Numbered from the stretch's first letter, positions 14,960 through 23,592 are shown. The stretch: DNA of 38,401 bases from Mobilicoccus pelagius NBRC 104925 (GCF_000247995.1 NZ_BAFE01000011.1:1-38401); one strand, 5' to 3'. A program made the numbers and translations. Notes: a model not told the origin generated them from the sequence alone.

Positions 14960-17770
14960 GTGTCAGAGAGCGCAACGCGGCGACTCGTCATCGTGGAGTC
15001 GCCGGCCAAGGCCAAGACCATCGCCGGTTACCTCGGCCCCGGGTACGAGGTGGAGGCCTCCGTCGGGCACATCCGTGACCTGCCCACTCCGAGCGAGATG
15101 CCCGCCGACATGAAGAAGGGCCCCTACGGGCGCTTCGCGGTCGACGTGGACAACGGCTTCGACCCCTACTACGTCGTCGACACCGACAAGAAGAAGAAGG
15201 TCGCCGAGCTCAAGCGGGCCCTCAAGGACGCCGACGAACTCCTCCTCGCCACCGATGAGGACCGCGAGGGCGAGGCCATCGCGTGGCACCTGCTCCAGGT
15301 GCTCAAGCCCAAGGTGCCGGTCAAGCGGATGGTGTTCCACGAGATCACCAAGGAGGCCATCCAACGGGCGGCCCGCGAGACCCGTGACCTCGACCAGTCG
15401 CTCGTCGACGCGCAGGAGACCCGCCGCATCCTCGACCGTCTCTACGGCTACGAGGTCTCGCCGGTGCTGTGGCGCAAGGTGCGTCAGGGCCTCTCGGCCG
15501 GTCGTGTGCAGTCGGTCGCGACGCGTCTCGTCGTCGAGCGGGAGCGGGAGCGCATGGCGTTCCGTGCCGCGTCGTACTGGGACGTCACGGGCCGCTTCGA
15601 CGCCGCCGGCGAGTCGTTCACCGCGCGTCTCACCGCCCTCGACGGCACCCGCATCGCCTCCGGTCGTGACTTCGGCGACGACGGGCAGCTCAAGAGCGCC
15701 GTCACACACCTCGACGAGGCCGGGGCCCGCGCCGTCGCGCAGGCCGTGGCCGACACCACGGCGACCGTCGCCGAGGTGAGCGAGAAGCCGTACTCCCGCC
15801 GTCCGTCGGCGCCGTTCACCACCTCGACCCTCCAGCAGGAGGCGAGCCGCAAGCTCCGTCTCTCGAGCCGCAACGCGATGCGTGTCGCCCAGCGGCTGTA
15901 CGAGAACGGCTACATCACCTACATGCGTACCGACTCCACGACGCTGAGCGAGTCGGCCCTCACTGCGGCGCGCAGCCAGGCGCGTGACATGTACGGCGAG
16001 GAGTACGTGCCGTCCGCGCCGCGGCGGTACGAGAAGAAGGCCGCGAACGCCCAGGAGGCCCACGAGGCCATCCGTCCCGCGGGCGACACCTTCCGCACCC
16101 CGGCGCAGGTCGCCGGGGAGCTCCGCGGCGAGGACTTCGCGATGTACGAGCTCATCTGGAAGCGCACGGTCGCCTCGCAGATGGCCGACGCGAAGGGGTC
16201 GACGGCCTCCGTCAAGCTCTCGGTGCCCACCTCGGGCGCCGAGGTCGGCGGAACCGCCACGCGTACCGCGGAGTTCTCCGCGAGCGGCACGGTCATCACG
16301 TTCCGCGGGTTCCTCGCCGCGTACGAAGAGGGTCGCGACGACGACGAGCGCGCCGCCGCGCAGCTCCGCGAGGAGGACCGGCGCCTGCCCAAGCTCACGA
16401 AGGGTGGCTCCCTCGACGTCGCGGACGCCGAGGCCAACGGCCACGAGACGACCCCGCCGGCCCGCTACACCGAGGCGACCCTCGTCAAGGCGATGGAGGA
16501 GCTCGGCATCGGGCGCCCGTCGACGTATGCGGCCACGGTCGCGACGATCCAGGACCGCGGCTACGTCGGCACGCGTGGCAACGCGCTCGTGCCGCACTGG
16601 CTCGCGTTCGCCGTCACCCGCCTCCTCGAGGAGCACTTCCCGAGCCTCGTCGACTACCGGTTCACCGCCTCGATGGAGGCCGACCTCGACGCCATCGCCC
16701 GCGGCGACGCGCAGCGGGTCGACTGGCTGCGCCGGTTCTACTTCGGCGACGGCGACGAGAGCCGTGAGGGTCTGCGTCACCTCGTGGAGAACCTCGGCGA
16801 CATCGACGCCCGTGAGATCTCCACGGTGCGTCTCGGCGACAACATGGTCGTCCGCGTCGGCCGGTACGGGCCGTACGTGCAGGAGGAGGTCCCGGCAGGC
16901 GTCGACCCGCAGACCGGCGAGGTCTCCGACGACGTCGAGCCCAAGGAGGCGCGTCGCGCGTCGATCACCGACGACATCGCACCCGACGAGATGACCCCGG
17001 AGAAGGCCCGCGAGCTGCTCGAGCAGGCCTCCGACGACGGGCGCGTCCTCGGCACGAACCCCGAGACGGGGCGGGAGGTCGTCGCCAAGGCGGGCCGCTA
17101 CGGACCGTACGTCACGGAGGTCCTCACCGACGCCGAGGCCGAGCTCAAGGGCAAGAACAAGGTCAAGCCCCGCACGGGCAGCCTGTTCAAGAGCATGGAC
17201 CTCGCGACGATCGAGCTCGACACGGCGCTCAAGCTGCTTTCGCTGCCCCGGGTCGTCGGCACCGACGCCGAGGGTGTCGAGATCACCGCGCAGAACGGGC
17301 GGTACGGGCCTTACCTCAAGAAGGGCACGGACTCGCGGTCGCTCGCGAGCGAGGAGCAGATCTTCGACATCACCCTCGACGAGGCGCTCGCGATCTACGC
17401 CCAGCCCAAGCAGCGTGGCCGCGCCGCGGCCAAGCCGCCGCTCGCGGAGCTCGGCGAGGACCCGGTGAGCGGGCGTCTCGTCGTCGTCAAGGACGGCCGG
17501 TTCGGTCCGTATGTCACCGACGGGGAGACGAACGCGACCCTCAAGCGTGACGACGACCCCGAGACGATCACGGCCGAACGCGGCTACGAACTCCTCGCGG
17601 AGAAGCGCGCCAAGGGGCCGACGACCCGCAAGAAGACCGCGAAGAAGTCGACGACGAAGAAGGCCACGACGAAGAAGGCCACGACGAAGAAGGCGACGGC
17701 GAAGAAGGCGACGGCGACCAAGACCGGGGCCAAGAAGACGACGAAGACGACGACGACGACGAAGGCCTGA
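14960..17770 (+). CDS. topA: DNA topoisomerase I
   Basis: 936 residues, type IA. The TOPRIM domain starts RLVIVESPAKAKTIAGYL with the acidic TDEDREGEAIAWHL motif. Catalytic Tyr321 lies in YITYMRTDSTTLS, and EAHEAIRP and GIGRPSTYA are also present. In place of zinc fingers there are C-terminal GRYGPYV-type repeats (four: GRYGPYVQE, GRYGPYVTE, GRYGPYLKK, GRFGPYVTD), as in mycobacteria and streptomycetes. The end is a Lys/Thr/Ala tail of about 45 residues of KKATT-type repeats that should bind DNA. It relaxes negative supercoils and is essential. Start: GTG 14960 with AGGAAGGA upstream; earlier starts add an unrelated Arg/Cys-rich stretch. Confidence 0.97.
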   Translation: MSESATRRLVIVESPAKAKTIAGYLGPGYEVEASVGHIRDLPTPSEMPADMKKGPYGRFAVDVDNGFDPYYVVDTDKKKKVAELKRALKDADELLLATDEDREGEAIAWHLLQVLKPKVPVKRMVFHEITKEAIQRAARETRDLDQSLVDAQETRRILDRLYGYEVSPVLWRKVRQGLSAGRVQSVATRLVVERERERMAFRAASYWDVTGRFDAAGESFTARLTALDGTRIASGRDFGDDGQLKSAVTHLDEAGARAVAQAVADTTATVAEVSEKPYSRRPSAPFTTSTLQQEASRKLRLSSRNAMRVAQRLYENGYITYMRTDSTTLSESALTAARSQARDMYGEEYVPSAPRRYEKKAANAQEAHEAIRPAGDTFRTPAQVAGELRGEDFAMYELIWKRTVASQMADAKGSTASVKLSVPTSGAEVGGTATRTAEFSASGTVITFRGFLAAYEEGRDDDERAAAQLREEDRRLPKLTKGGSLDVADAEANGHETTPPARYTEATLVKAMEELGIGRPSTYAATVATIQDRGYVGTRGNALVPHWLAFAVTRLLEEHFPSLVDYRFTASMEADLDAIARGDAQRVDWLRRFYFGDGDESREGLRHLVENLGDIDAREISTVRLGDNMVVRVGRYGPYVQEEVPAGVDPQTGEVSDDVEPKEARRASITDDIAPDEMTPEKARELLEQASDDGRVLGTNPETGREVVAKAGRYGPYVTEVLTDAEAELKGKNKVKPRTGSLFKSMDLATIELDTALKLLSLPRVVGTDAEGVEITAQNGRYGPYLKKGTDSRSLASEEQIFDITLDEALAIYAQPKQRGRAAAKPPLAELGEDPVSGRLVVVKDGRFGPYVTDGETNATLKRDDDPETITAERGYELLAEKRAKGPTTRKKTAKKSTTKKATTKKATTKKATAKKATATKTGAKKTTKTTTTTKA

Positions 17771-17843
17771 CTCTCCGGCGTCACCCGCGCAGGGTCGTCC
17801 GATCTCGAGGTCACCGCGAACGTCGAGGCACCGGATCGACGGC

Positions 17844-17885
17844 GACGGCCGCCTCTCCCACACGACCGTGGGGGAGGCGGCCGTC
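17844..17885. terminator. Bidirectional terminator between topA and rpmJ
   Basis: GACGGCCGCCTCTCCCAC (from 17844) pairs with GTGGGGGAGGCGGCCGTC (to 17885), an almost perfect stem of about 18 bp with a short loop. It lies between the ends of convergent topA and the ribosomal protein operon, and serves both strands. Confidence 0.85.
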
Positions 17886-17900
17886 GTTCGTTCCCGGGCT

Positions 17901-18023
17901 TCAGCCCTGGCGGGCCTTGAAACGCGGGTTCTCCTTGTTGACGACGTAGAGGTGCCCGCGGCGGCGCACGATCTTGGATCCGGGCGCCTGGGCGAGCGAC
18001 CGGATCGAGGCACGGACCTTCAT
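17901..18023 (-). CDS. rpmJ: Ribosomal protein bL36, zinc-free paralogue
   Basis: 40 residues: [19 protein letters not shown], then [21 protein letters not shown]. The Cys/His zinc ligands of the standard L36 are absent, so this is the C-minus paralogue that replaces the zinc form under zinc limitation. It is last in the minus-strand operon, 13 bp after rpsN, with GAGGAGG before the ATG. Confidence 0.93.
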   Translation of the reverse strand: MKVRASIRSLAQAPGSKIVRRRGHLYVVNKENPRFKARQG

Positions 18024-18036
18024 GGGTGTCCTCCTC

Positions 18037-18342
18037 TCACCAGATCGACGTCGTGACGCCGGGGAGCTCCCCGGCGTGGGCCATCTCCCGCAGACGGATC
18101 CGGGACAGGCCGAACCGGCGGTACGCCGAGCGGGGGCGCCCGTCGACGACGTCGCGGTTGCGCAGCCGGGTGGGGCTCGCGTCCCGCGGGAGGCGTTGCA
18201 GGGCGGTGATGGCGGCCTTCCGTTCCTTCGCGGTGCTCCGCGGGGAGGCGATCCTGGCCTTGAGCTCGGCCCGGCGCTCGGCGTGCCGTGCGACGATTTC
18301 GCGGCGTCGTGCGTCCTTGGCGATCTTGCTCTTCTTCGCCAT
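18037..18342 (-). CDS. rpsN: Ribosomal protein uS14, zinc-free paralogue
   Basis: 101 residues, the long C-minus form of S14 ([20 protein letters not shown] ... [20 protein letters not shown]); the zinc form has about 61 residues with CxxC pairs, which are lacking here. The ATG overlaps the rpmG stop by one base (TGATG), and GGAGG lies upstream. Second to last in the Zur-type operon. Confidence 0.95.
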   Translation of the reverse strand: MAKKSKIAKDARRREIVARHAERRAELKARIASPRSTAKERKAAITALQRLPRDASPTRLRNRDVVDGRPRSAYRRFGLSRIRLREMAHAGELPGVTTSIW

Positions 18343-18509
18343 CAGCGCTCCTCCCGGAACTCGACGTGCCGGCGGATCACGGGGTCGAACTTGCGGAGGC
18401 ACAGCCGGTCGGGGTCGTTCCGGCGGTTCTTGCGGGTGACGTAGGTGTACCCGGTGTCGGCGGTCGAGCGCAGCTTGATCACCGGTCGGACGTCGGTGTT
18501 CCGCGCCAT
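18342..18509 (-). CDS. rpmG: Ribosomal protein bL33, zinc-free paralogue
   Basis: 55 residues: [20 protein letters not shown], then [33 protein letters not shown]. The two CxxC pairs of zinc-type L33 are absent; a single Cys remains. The start overlaps the rpmB stop by one base, and the stop overlaps the rpsN start by one base. Confidence 0.95.
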   Translation of the reverse strand: MARNTDVRPVIKLRSTADTGYTYVTRKNRRNDPDRLCLRKFDPVIRRHVEFREER

Positions 18510-18745
18510 CAGATCTTCTCCCCGCGGGCGAGGAGGTCGGCGACGACGGCGTCGATGCCGCGGCGGTCGACGACGCCGATCCCCTTGGTGCTCAGGCGGA
18601 GTGTGACCTTTCGACCCAGGCTCGGTGCCCAGTACGTCTTGCGCTGGACGTTGGGGTCGAAGCGCCGGGGCGAGCGGCGGTGGCTGTGGGAGATCGTCCG
18701 ACCGAACGTCGGTTCCCTCCCTGTGACTCGGCAACGTGCGGACAT
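18509..18745 (-). CDS. rpmB: Ribosomal protein bL28, zinc-free paralogue
   Basis: 78 residues: [15 protein letters not shown]...[22 protein letters not shown]. Only Cys5 is left of the possible ligands, so it should not bind zinc. First gene of the four-gene minus-strand operon rpmB-rpmG-rpsN-rpmJ. The palindromic operator begins 20 bp upstream of its start. Confidence 0.94.
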   Translation of the reverse strand: MSARCRVTGREPTFGRTISHSHRRSPRRFDPNVQRKTYWAPSLGRKVTLRLSTKGIGVVDRRGIDAVVADLLARGEKI

Positions 18746-18765
18746 ACGCCCTCCTTTGACAGCAA

Positions 18766-18780
18766 TGAGAATTGTTCTCA
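18766..18780. promoter_or_regulatory. Zur-like operator palindrome
   Basis: TGAGAATTGTTCTCA is a perfect 6-3-6 inverted repeat in a rare AT-rich patch, similar to known actinobacterial Zur boxes. It lies centrally between divergent rpmB (minus) and rpmE2 (plus), whose products are zinc-free ribosomal proteins. A single site could repress both operons when zinc is sufficient. No zur gene is in the window. Confidence 0.85.
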
Positions 18781-18799
18781 GAAACATACAGGAGGTCCG

Positions 18800-19078
18800 A
18801 TGCAAGAGGGAATCCACCCCGGCTACCACCACGTCGTGTTCCGTGACCGTCCGGCGGGGTACGCGTTCCTCACGCGCTCGACCGCGACGCCGACCGCGAC
18901 GATCGAGTGGGAGGACGGCCGCACCTACCCGGTGGTCGACGTCGACGTGTCCTCCGCGAGTCATCCCTTCTGGACGGGCACCGCCCGCGTCCTCGACAGC
19001 GAGGGGCGGGTCGAGCGGTTCGAACGACGCTACGGGCGTCGCGCCGCACCCCGACGGGGCCGGGGGCTCTCGCGATGA
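18800..19078 (+). CDS. rpmE2: Ribosomal protein bL31 type B (zinc-free)
   Basis: 92 residues: [20 protein letters not shown] ... [26 protein letters not shown]. Type B L31 lacks the CxxC zinc site of type A. The ATG is preceded by GGAGG. First gene of the plus-strand arm, 20 bp from the Zur-like box. Its stop overlaps the CobW-like gene as ATGA. The C-terminal Arg-rich stretch is about ten residues beyond the usual end. Confidence 0.95.
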   Translation: MQEGIHPGYHHVVFRDRPAGYAFLTRSTATPTATIEWEDGRTYPVVDVDVSSASHPFWTGTARVLDSEGRVERFERRYGRRAAPRRGRGLSR

Positions 19079-20132
19079 CGCCGGTCGTCACGTGCTGCTC
19101 CACCGACGAGGTGCTGCGCGAGTCCCTCACCGCCGGACTGCTGCTCGACCTGCCGGGGGCCGTCGTCGTGCTCCACGACCTCGACCCGGTGGCGGGGACG
19201 CTGCGACGCCTCGTCCACGACGCCGAGCGCACGTGGGAGGACCGCATCGAGCCGCTCGCCCACACGTGCCTCGGCTGTGCGCTGCGGGAGGACATCGTCC
19301 CGGCGATCCGGGAGGTCGCGTTCCGGCGCCCGACGGCGATCGTCCTCGCCCTCCCTGTGACGGCCGAGCCCGTGCCCGTGCTCGAGGCGCTCGTCGGACT
19401 CGCCGAGGAGGGGATCGTCGACATCGGTGGCGTGCTCGCCGCCTCGCCGCCGGGAATCTCGCCTGGGACGTGTGCGGTGACGACCTGCTCCGAGAGCGTG
19501 GGCTCGCCCTCTCGGAGGACGACGACCGCGGCCTGGGGGAGGTGATCGCCCGCCAGGTCGACGGCGCCGACGTCGTCGTCGACCGCGATCCCGACCCGGT
19601 GGGTGCGGCGCTCCTCGACCACCTCGCCACCGTGCCCGTCATGCACCTGCACGAGCTCGACGTCCCCGCACTCCTGCAGCCGCGTTCCCGGGCCGAGGTG
19701 GCGCGGCGGGGCGACCCGCTCGTCCTGCCCGCACGGATCCCCGAGTCCCGCGAGGGGGTGTGGACGGTGCGTCTGGAGACGTGGCGTCCGCTGCATCCCG
19801 GCCGGTTGCGCGACAACCTCGAGGCGATCGGTGGCCGTCCCGGCCGAAGCCGTGGCGTCTTCTGGCTGCCCACCCGGCCCGACCTCGTCTGCCGGTGGGA
19901 GGGGGCGGGTGGGCAGCTCAGCCTCGGCGCCCACACGACGTGGCGCGAGGCCGGTCGCAGACCCTGCACGACGCTCCTCGTCACCGGTGTGGAGGACGAG
20001 GAGGTCGAGGTCGTCGCCGCGTTCGAGGCGAGCCTGCTCACCGACTCCGAACTCGCCGCCGGTCTCGAGTCGTGGATCGGTCGCGAGGACGGGTACGACC
20101 CCTGGCTCGGCGCCCGACACGACGCCGCCTGA
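19075..20132 (+). pseudogene. CobW/COG0523-like GTPase homologue, frameshifted
   Basis: Two frames together encode one CobW-like protein of about 352 residues. The first runs from ATG 19075 to about 19441 ([17 protein letters not shown]...VDIGGVLAA). The second resumes as [20 protein letters not shown] from about 19443 and ends at 20132 ([17 protein letters not shown]..., the CobW C-terminal domain, with [17 protein letters not shown]). The span of 1058 bp is one base short of a multiple of three, so a single 1-bp deletion near 19441-19452 explains it. The CxCC metal motif is present as CLGC (65-68), but the N-terminal Walker A is not recognisable. Such zinc-metallochaperone homologues are often Zur-regulated. 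The break could be a real mutation or a sequencing error. Confidence 0.75.
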
Positions 20133-20167
20133 CGGGCCCGATGCCACCGGCCGCCGCGACGTCCCGT

Positions 20168-20216
20168 CACCCGATCACCCGATCACCCGATCATCCGATC
20201 ACCCGATCCACCCGAT
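20168..20216 (+). repeat. Tandem CACCCGAT repeat before rpmF
   Basis: Six copies of the 8-mer CACCCGAT, one with a C-to-T change (20192-20199) and one single-base insertion (20208), lie in the 98-bp gap between the CobW-like gene and rpmF and end 14 bp before the rpmF ATG. Copy number could vary by slippage and alter the rpmF leader length. Confidence 0.9.
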
Positions 20217-20230
20217 CACAGGAGGAACCC

Positions 20231-20407
20231 ATGGCAGTCCCCAAGCGCAGGACGTCCCGCGCGAACACCCGCAGCCGCCGCGCGCGGTGGAAGGCGACGC
20301 CCGTCGACCTCGTCCCCGTGCGCGTCGACGGGCGGGAGGTGTTCGTCCCGCGTCGTCTCGTGCGGGCCGCTGCACGCGGCTGGGTGGAGGGCGCACCGGC
20401 CTCGTGA
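20231..20407 (+). CDS. rpmF: Ribosomal protein bL32, zinc-free form
   Basis: 58 residues: [20 protein letters not shown], then [30 protein letters not shown]. The Cys pairs of zinc-type L32 are missing. GGAGG lies 5 nt upstream of the ATG. It completes the set of zinc-free paralogues in this island (L28, L31, L32, L33, L36, S14). Confidence 0.95.
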   Translation: MAVPKRRTSRANTRSRRARWKATPVDLVPVRVDGREVFVPRRLVRAAARGWVEGAPAS

Positions 20408-20448
20408 GTCCGGCCCGTCGTGGCGTCGTGGCTGCGAGGATGGCGGGC

Positions 20449-21210
20449 ATGCGTGACTCCGGTGCCTTCCCGATCCTCGACCACGACGACGACCCCGCCG
20501 ACCTCATCTCGGCGGCGCAGCGGGCGCAGCCGCGGGTGGCGCTGCCGCCGCGGGCCGTCCTCACGCTGCTCGGCGACGTCGCGTCCCGTTACGCCGAGGA
20601 GAACGGGTACGTCGTCGTCGACGAGGTCGAGACGATCATCCGTCGTCACCCCGTGCGGGTCGGCACCCATCGCGGTGTCGAGGTGGCGTTCGTCGAGATC
20701 CCCCTCGGCGGCCCGGCGGCGACGATCCTCTTCGAGCACGTCCTCATGAGTGGGGTCGAGAAGGCCGTCGCGGTGGGTTCGTGCGGTGGCCTCGTCCACT
20801 TCGACGAGGGGGAGTTCGTCCTGCCGAGCAAGGCGTTGCGTGCCGAGGGCACCTCGTATCACTACCTGCCGCCGTCGGACTGGGTGGAGACGCACGCCGG
20901 TCTGCGGGCCGCTTGTGCCGCCGCGATCGACGACGCCGGGCTGCACGCCCGCGAGGCCGTGACGTGGACGACGGACGCGTTCTACCGTGAGACGCGCGCC
21001 ACACTCGCGGCCCGCCTCGAGCAGGGGTGCGAGCTCGTCGAGATGGAGTGCGCCTCGCTCGCGGCGTGCGCACAGTTCCGCGGCGTGGAGTTCGCCCAGA
21101 TCCTCTACACGGCCGACACGCTCTCCGAGGAGGACTGGGACGCAAGGAGATTCGGGCGCGATGCGCGAGAGGTCGCGTTGACGATGGCGCTCGACGCCGT
21201 CGTGCGCTGA
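20449..21210 (+). CDS. Nucleoside phosphorylase / nucleosidase family protein
   Basis: 253 residues of the PNP/UDP phosphorylase superfamily. VGTHRGVEVAFVEIPLGGPAA, VAVGSCGGLVHFDEGEFVLP (phosphate/ribose site region) and ELVEMECASLAACAQFRGVEF (the Met-Glu that contacts ribose) are visible. The predicted reaction is cleavage of an N-glycosidic bond in a nucleoside; base specificity cannot be told. ATG 20449 is 7 nt after a -10-like GAGGAT (20436-20441) with no Shine-Dalgarno, suggesting a leaderless start independent of rpmF. Confidence 0.85.
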   Translation: MRDSGAFPILDHDDDPADLISAAQRAQPRVALPPRAVLTLLGDVASRYAEENGYVVVDEVETIIRRHPVRVGTHRGVEVAFVEIPLGGPAATILFEHVLMSGVEKAVAVGSCGGLVHFDEGEFVLPSKALRAEGTSYHYLPPSDWVETHAGLRAACAAAIDDAGLHAREAVTWTTDAFYRETRATLAARLEQGCELVEMECASLAACAQFRGVEFAQILYTADTLSEEDWDARRFGRDAREVALTMALDAVVR

Positions 21211-21217
21211 CCCCGTT

Positions 21218-21249
21218 CGGAGCTGCGGGGGTGAGATCCCGCCGCTCCG
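21218..21249 (+). terminator. Terminator after the nucleoside phosphorylase gene
   Basis: CGGAGCTGCGGG (21218-21229) pairs with CCCGCCGCTCCG (21238-21249) with one mismatch and an 8-nt loop, 8 bp past the stop. No T-tract. Confidence 0.6.
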
Positions 21250-21404
21250 AGGCCTCAGTTCCCCCGCCCGGGGGCACCGGGCGACGTGCGCCTGCGTCAC
21301 GAAAACGTCATCGAGGACGCGATACAACTTCACGCAGTCGGGCGTTCCGGGTGGCAGGCCCATGGATGCCGGCGCCGTGGTTCCCCGGGGGAGGCGCGGC
21401 GGCA

Positions 21405-21470
21405 GGGCCCTTTTCAGGGGAGGGCCCACCATCGTCGGCCTCGGTGCAGTTCAGGGGAGTGCCGAGGCCG
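21405..21470 (+). promoter_or_regulatory. Twin leader hairpins with a shared loop motif
   Basis: Hairpin 1 pairs GGGCCC (21405-21410) with GGGCCC (21422-21427). Hairpin 2 pairs CGGCCTCGG (21436-21444) with CCGAGGCCG (21462-21470). Both loops contain TTCAGGGGAG. They lie about 24 bp before the response regulator start and may be a protein-binding RNA leader (for example for a CsrA-like protein) or duplicated DNA sites. Confidence 0.4.
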
Positions 21471-21493
21471 GCGAGCGCCGCGGAGGGGTGATC

Positions 21494-22168
21494 ATGGGGG
21501 GCGTGCGCGTACTCCTCCTCGAGGACGACCTCGAGTTGCGGTCCTCCGTTGCGACCGTCCTCCGTCGCCGGTCGTACGCGGTCGACGAGGCCGCCACGAT
21601 CGCCGACGCCGACGAGCGGCTCTCCGTCAACTCCTACGACGTCGCGGTCCTCGACCGTGGCCTGCCCGACGGCGACGCCGCCGACATGCTCCGGGACCTC
21701 CGCTCCCGCGGGTGCGCCGTCCCCGTCCTGTTCCTCAGCGCGTGGGCCGACATCCACGACCGGGTGCGGGGGCTCGACGCCGGCGGCGACGACTACCTCG
21801 TCAAGCCGTTCGCGATGGAGGAGCTCCTTGCGCGGCTGCGATCGCTCACGCGGCGTCCCGCGGGGGCGGTCGACTCCGTCCTCGCCCTCGGTGACATCGA
21901 GGTCGACCTCGCCCGGGTCCAGGCCGCCCGCGGCGGTCGGTCGATCCTCCTCACTCCCAAGGAGTTCGGCCTCCTCGTCTACCTCCTCCGCAACGCGGGG
22001 CGGGTCGTCTCCCGCGCGGAGCTCCTCGAGCACTGCTGGGACGAGTTCGCCGACCCGAGCAGCAACGTCGTCGACGTGCGCATCCGGCTGCTCCGCAGCA
22101 AAATCGGCGACCCGCCGGTGATCCACACCGTGCGTGGGGTGGGGTTCGTCGCGGAGGCGCGATCGTGA
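21494..22168 (+). CDS. OmpR/PhoB-family response regulator
   Basis: 224 residues. The receiver domain has the acidic pair D11/D12 in LLLEDDLELR, phospho-acceptor Asp54 in VAVLDRGLPDG, and DYLVKPF with the conserved Lys. The C-terminal winged helix includes LTPKEFGLLVYLLRNAGRVV and NVVDVRIRLLRSKIG. It controls transcription in response to the kinase encoded next. ATG 21494 has GGAGGGG 6 nt upstream; in-frame GTG 21488 is an alternative. The end overlaps the kinase GTG (GTGA). Confidence 0.93.
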   Translation: MGGVRVLLLEDDLELRSSVATVLRRRSYAVDEAATIADADERLSVNSYDVAVLDRGLPDGDAADMLRDLRSRGCAVPVLFLSAWADIHDRVRGLDAGGDDYLVKPFAMEELLARLRSLTRRPAGAVDSVLALGDIEVDLARVQAARGGRSILLTPKEFGLLVYLLRNAGRVVSRAELLEHCWDEFADPSSNVVDVRIRLLRSKIGDPPVIHTVRGVGFVAEARS

Positions 22169-23418
22169 CGACGGGCGCCGACGACGTCTTCCGGCACCTC
22201 CGCGTGCGGCTCACCGCGATCTTCGCGGCAGTGGCCGTCGTCGGCCTCGCCGCGCTCGTCGCCCTCCTCGTCGTCCTCGACTCCGAGTTCGACCGGGAAC
22301 GCGTGGACACGATCCTCCGCGGGGTGGCCTCCCGCGCCGCGGCGCTCGTCTACCAGGGGGAGGACGGCCGTGCGACGGGCGAGGGACTCCGCGGCGATCT
22401 CGTCGAGACGCAGGCGAGCGGCCTCCTCGTCGTCGAACGCACCGGTACGTCCTACCGGACCGTCTACGCGAGCGGCGAGAAGATCCGCGGCGACTGGCGG
22501 CCCGTCGCGCAGGCCTGCCTCGACGACGCGGCCGAGTCCGGCACGTACGCCGACATCGGGGACCTCCGCGTCACCGGCATGCCCTGGTGGCTCACCTCGA
22601 AGGACCCTCGTCCCCGCGGGTGCGCGTTCGCGTTCGTCCCCCGCCGTTCCCTCCTCCAGGCCCACGTCGCCCTCCCCGCCGCGCTCGGCTCGGCAACCCT
22701 CCTCGCCGTCCTCACCGGGCTCGTGTGGTGGGCGGCGGGTCGCAGCCTCCGCGTGGCGTCCGAGGCGCTCGCCGACCGGGAACGGTTCCTCGCGACGGCG
22801 TCCCACGAGATGCGCGGTCCGCTCGCGCGGATGCGGGCCGTGGCGGAGACGACCCTCCATGCGCTCGCGCCCGGCCAGCCACAGACGGCGGCGGGGCTCC
22901 GATCGCTCGTCACGACCGCCGACCAGGCGGGCCGGGTGGCGTCCAACCTCCTCCTCGCCACGCGCATCGACCATGCAGAGGTGCCCGTCCACCTCCTCCC
23001 GGTGCGCCTCGACGTGCTCGCGTGCGAGGTGGAGACGATCATCGACGGGGTCGTCGTCGACGTCACCGAGCCGGTCGAGGTCTCCGGCGACGCGATGCTC
23101 CTCCGTCAGGCGATGACGAACCTCGTGGACAACGCGATGCGGCACGGCCGCGGAGGCGAGACGCGGGCGGAGGTCCTCCTCTCGGTGTTCCGGGACGGGG
23201 ACGTGGCCGTCGTCCGCGTCGCCGACGACGGGCCCGGGTTCCCTGCGGACCTCGACGTCCTCAGCCCGTACGTCGCGGGACGCACGGGCGGCAACGGTCT
23301 CGGTCTACCCCTCGTGCGGTGGATCGTCGAGCGTCACGGCGGCGAGATGCGCATCGGTGCGGCGGAGGGCCGCGACGGCCTCGACGGGGCGGCCGTGGAG
23401 CTCCGCATCCCGCAGTGA
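22165..23418 (+). CDS. Sensor histidine kinase
   Basis: 417 residues. TM1 (about 17-40, IFAAVAVVGLAALVALLVVL), an extracytoplasmic sensor of about 130 residues, TM2 (about 170-193, ALGSATLLAVLTGLVWWAAG), then HisKA with phospho-accepting His214 in ATASHEMRGPLARM, N-box NLVDNAMRHG, G1 VADDGPGFP and G2 GGNGLGLPLVRWIVERHGG. The HAMP region is very short. The start overlaps the regulator by 4 bp. The ligand is unknown. Confidence 0.93.
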   Translation: MTTGADDVFRHLRVRLTAIFAAVAVVGLAALVALLVVLDSEFDRERVDTILRGVASRAAALVYQGEDGRATGEGLRGDLVETQASGLLVVERTGTSYRTVYASGEKIRGDWRPVAQACLDDAAESGTYADIGDLRVTGMPWWLTSKDPRPRGCAFAFVPRRSLLQAHVALPAALGSATLLAVLTGLVWWAAGRSLRVASEALADRERFLATASHEMRGPLARMRAVAETTLHALAPGQPQTAAGLRSLVTTADQAGRVASNLLLATRIDHAEVPVHLLPVRLDVLACEVETIIDGVVVDVTEPVEVSGDAMLLRQAMTNLVDNAMRHGRGGETRAEVLLSVFRDGDVAVVRVADDGPGFPADLDVLSPYVAGRTGGNGLGLPLVRWIVERHGGEMRIGAAEGRDGLDGAAVELRIPQ

Positions 23419-23565
23419 TCCCCACCCCAGTCCACATCGTGGGACGGCGAGGGCGTGTCGGTGCGACGACGAACGCACCGACGAACCCCCCGCTGCTTCA
23501 CCCGGGCCCGTCGACGACCGGGTCCGGACGCGCGCGGTGCGGATCACTCCTTCGTGGTCCCACGG

Positions 23566-23592
23566 TCAGACCCGACGTCGAGGCGCCGATGA
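23566..23592 (+). promoter_or_regulatory. FliA/sigma28-like promoter before the YjfB gene
   Basis: TCAG (23566-23569), 15 bp, then GCCGATGA (23585-23592) approximates the flagellar sigma28 consensus TAAA-N15-GCCGATAA (7 of 8 in the -10 box). It sits about 85 bp before ATG 23676, a gene of a motility-linked family. Confidence 0.45.

Noticed and set aside
14963-18013. 1016-codon open frame on the minus strand opposite topA
   Set aside because: It is antisense to the clear topA frame and has a low-complexity Arg/Leu/Gly/Val product; long antisense frames are expected at this GC content.
20168-20216. Possible CRISPR or iteron origin
   Set aside because: Contiguous octamers without spacers, between ribosomal and metal-related genes, and no replication initiator nearby.
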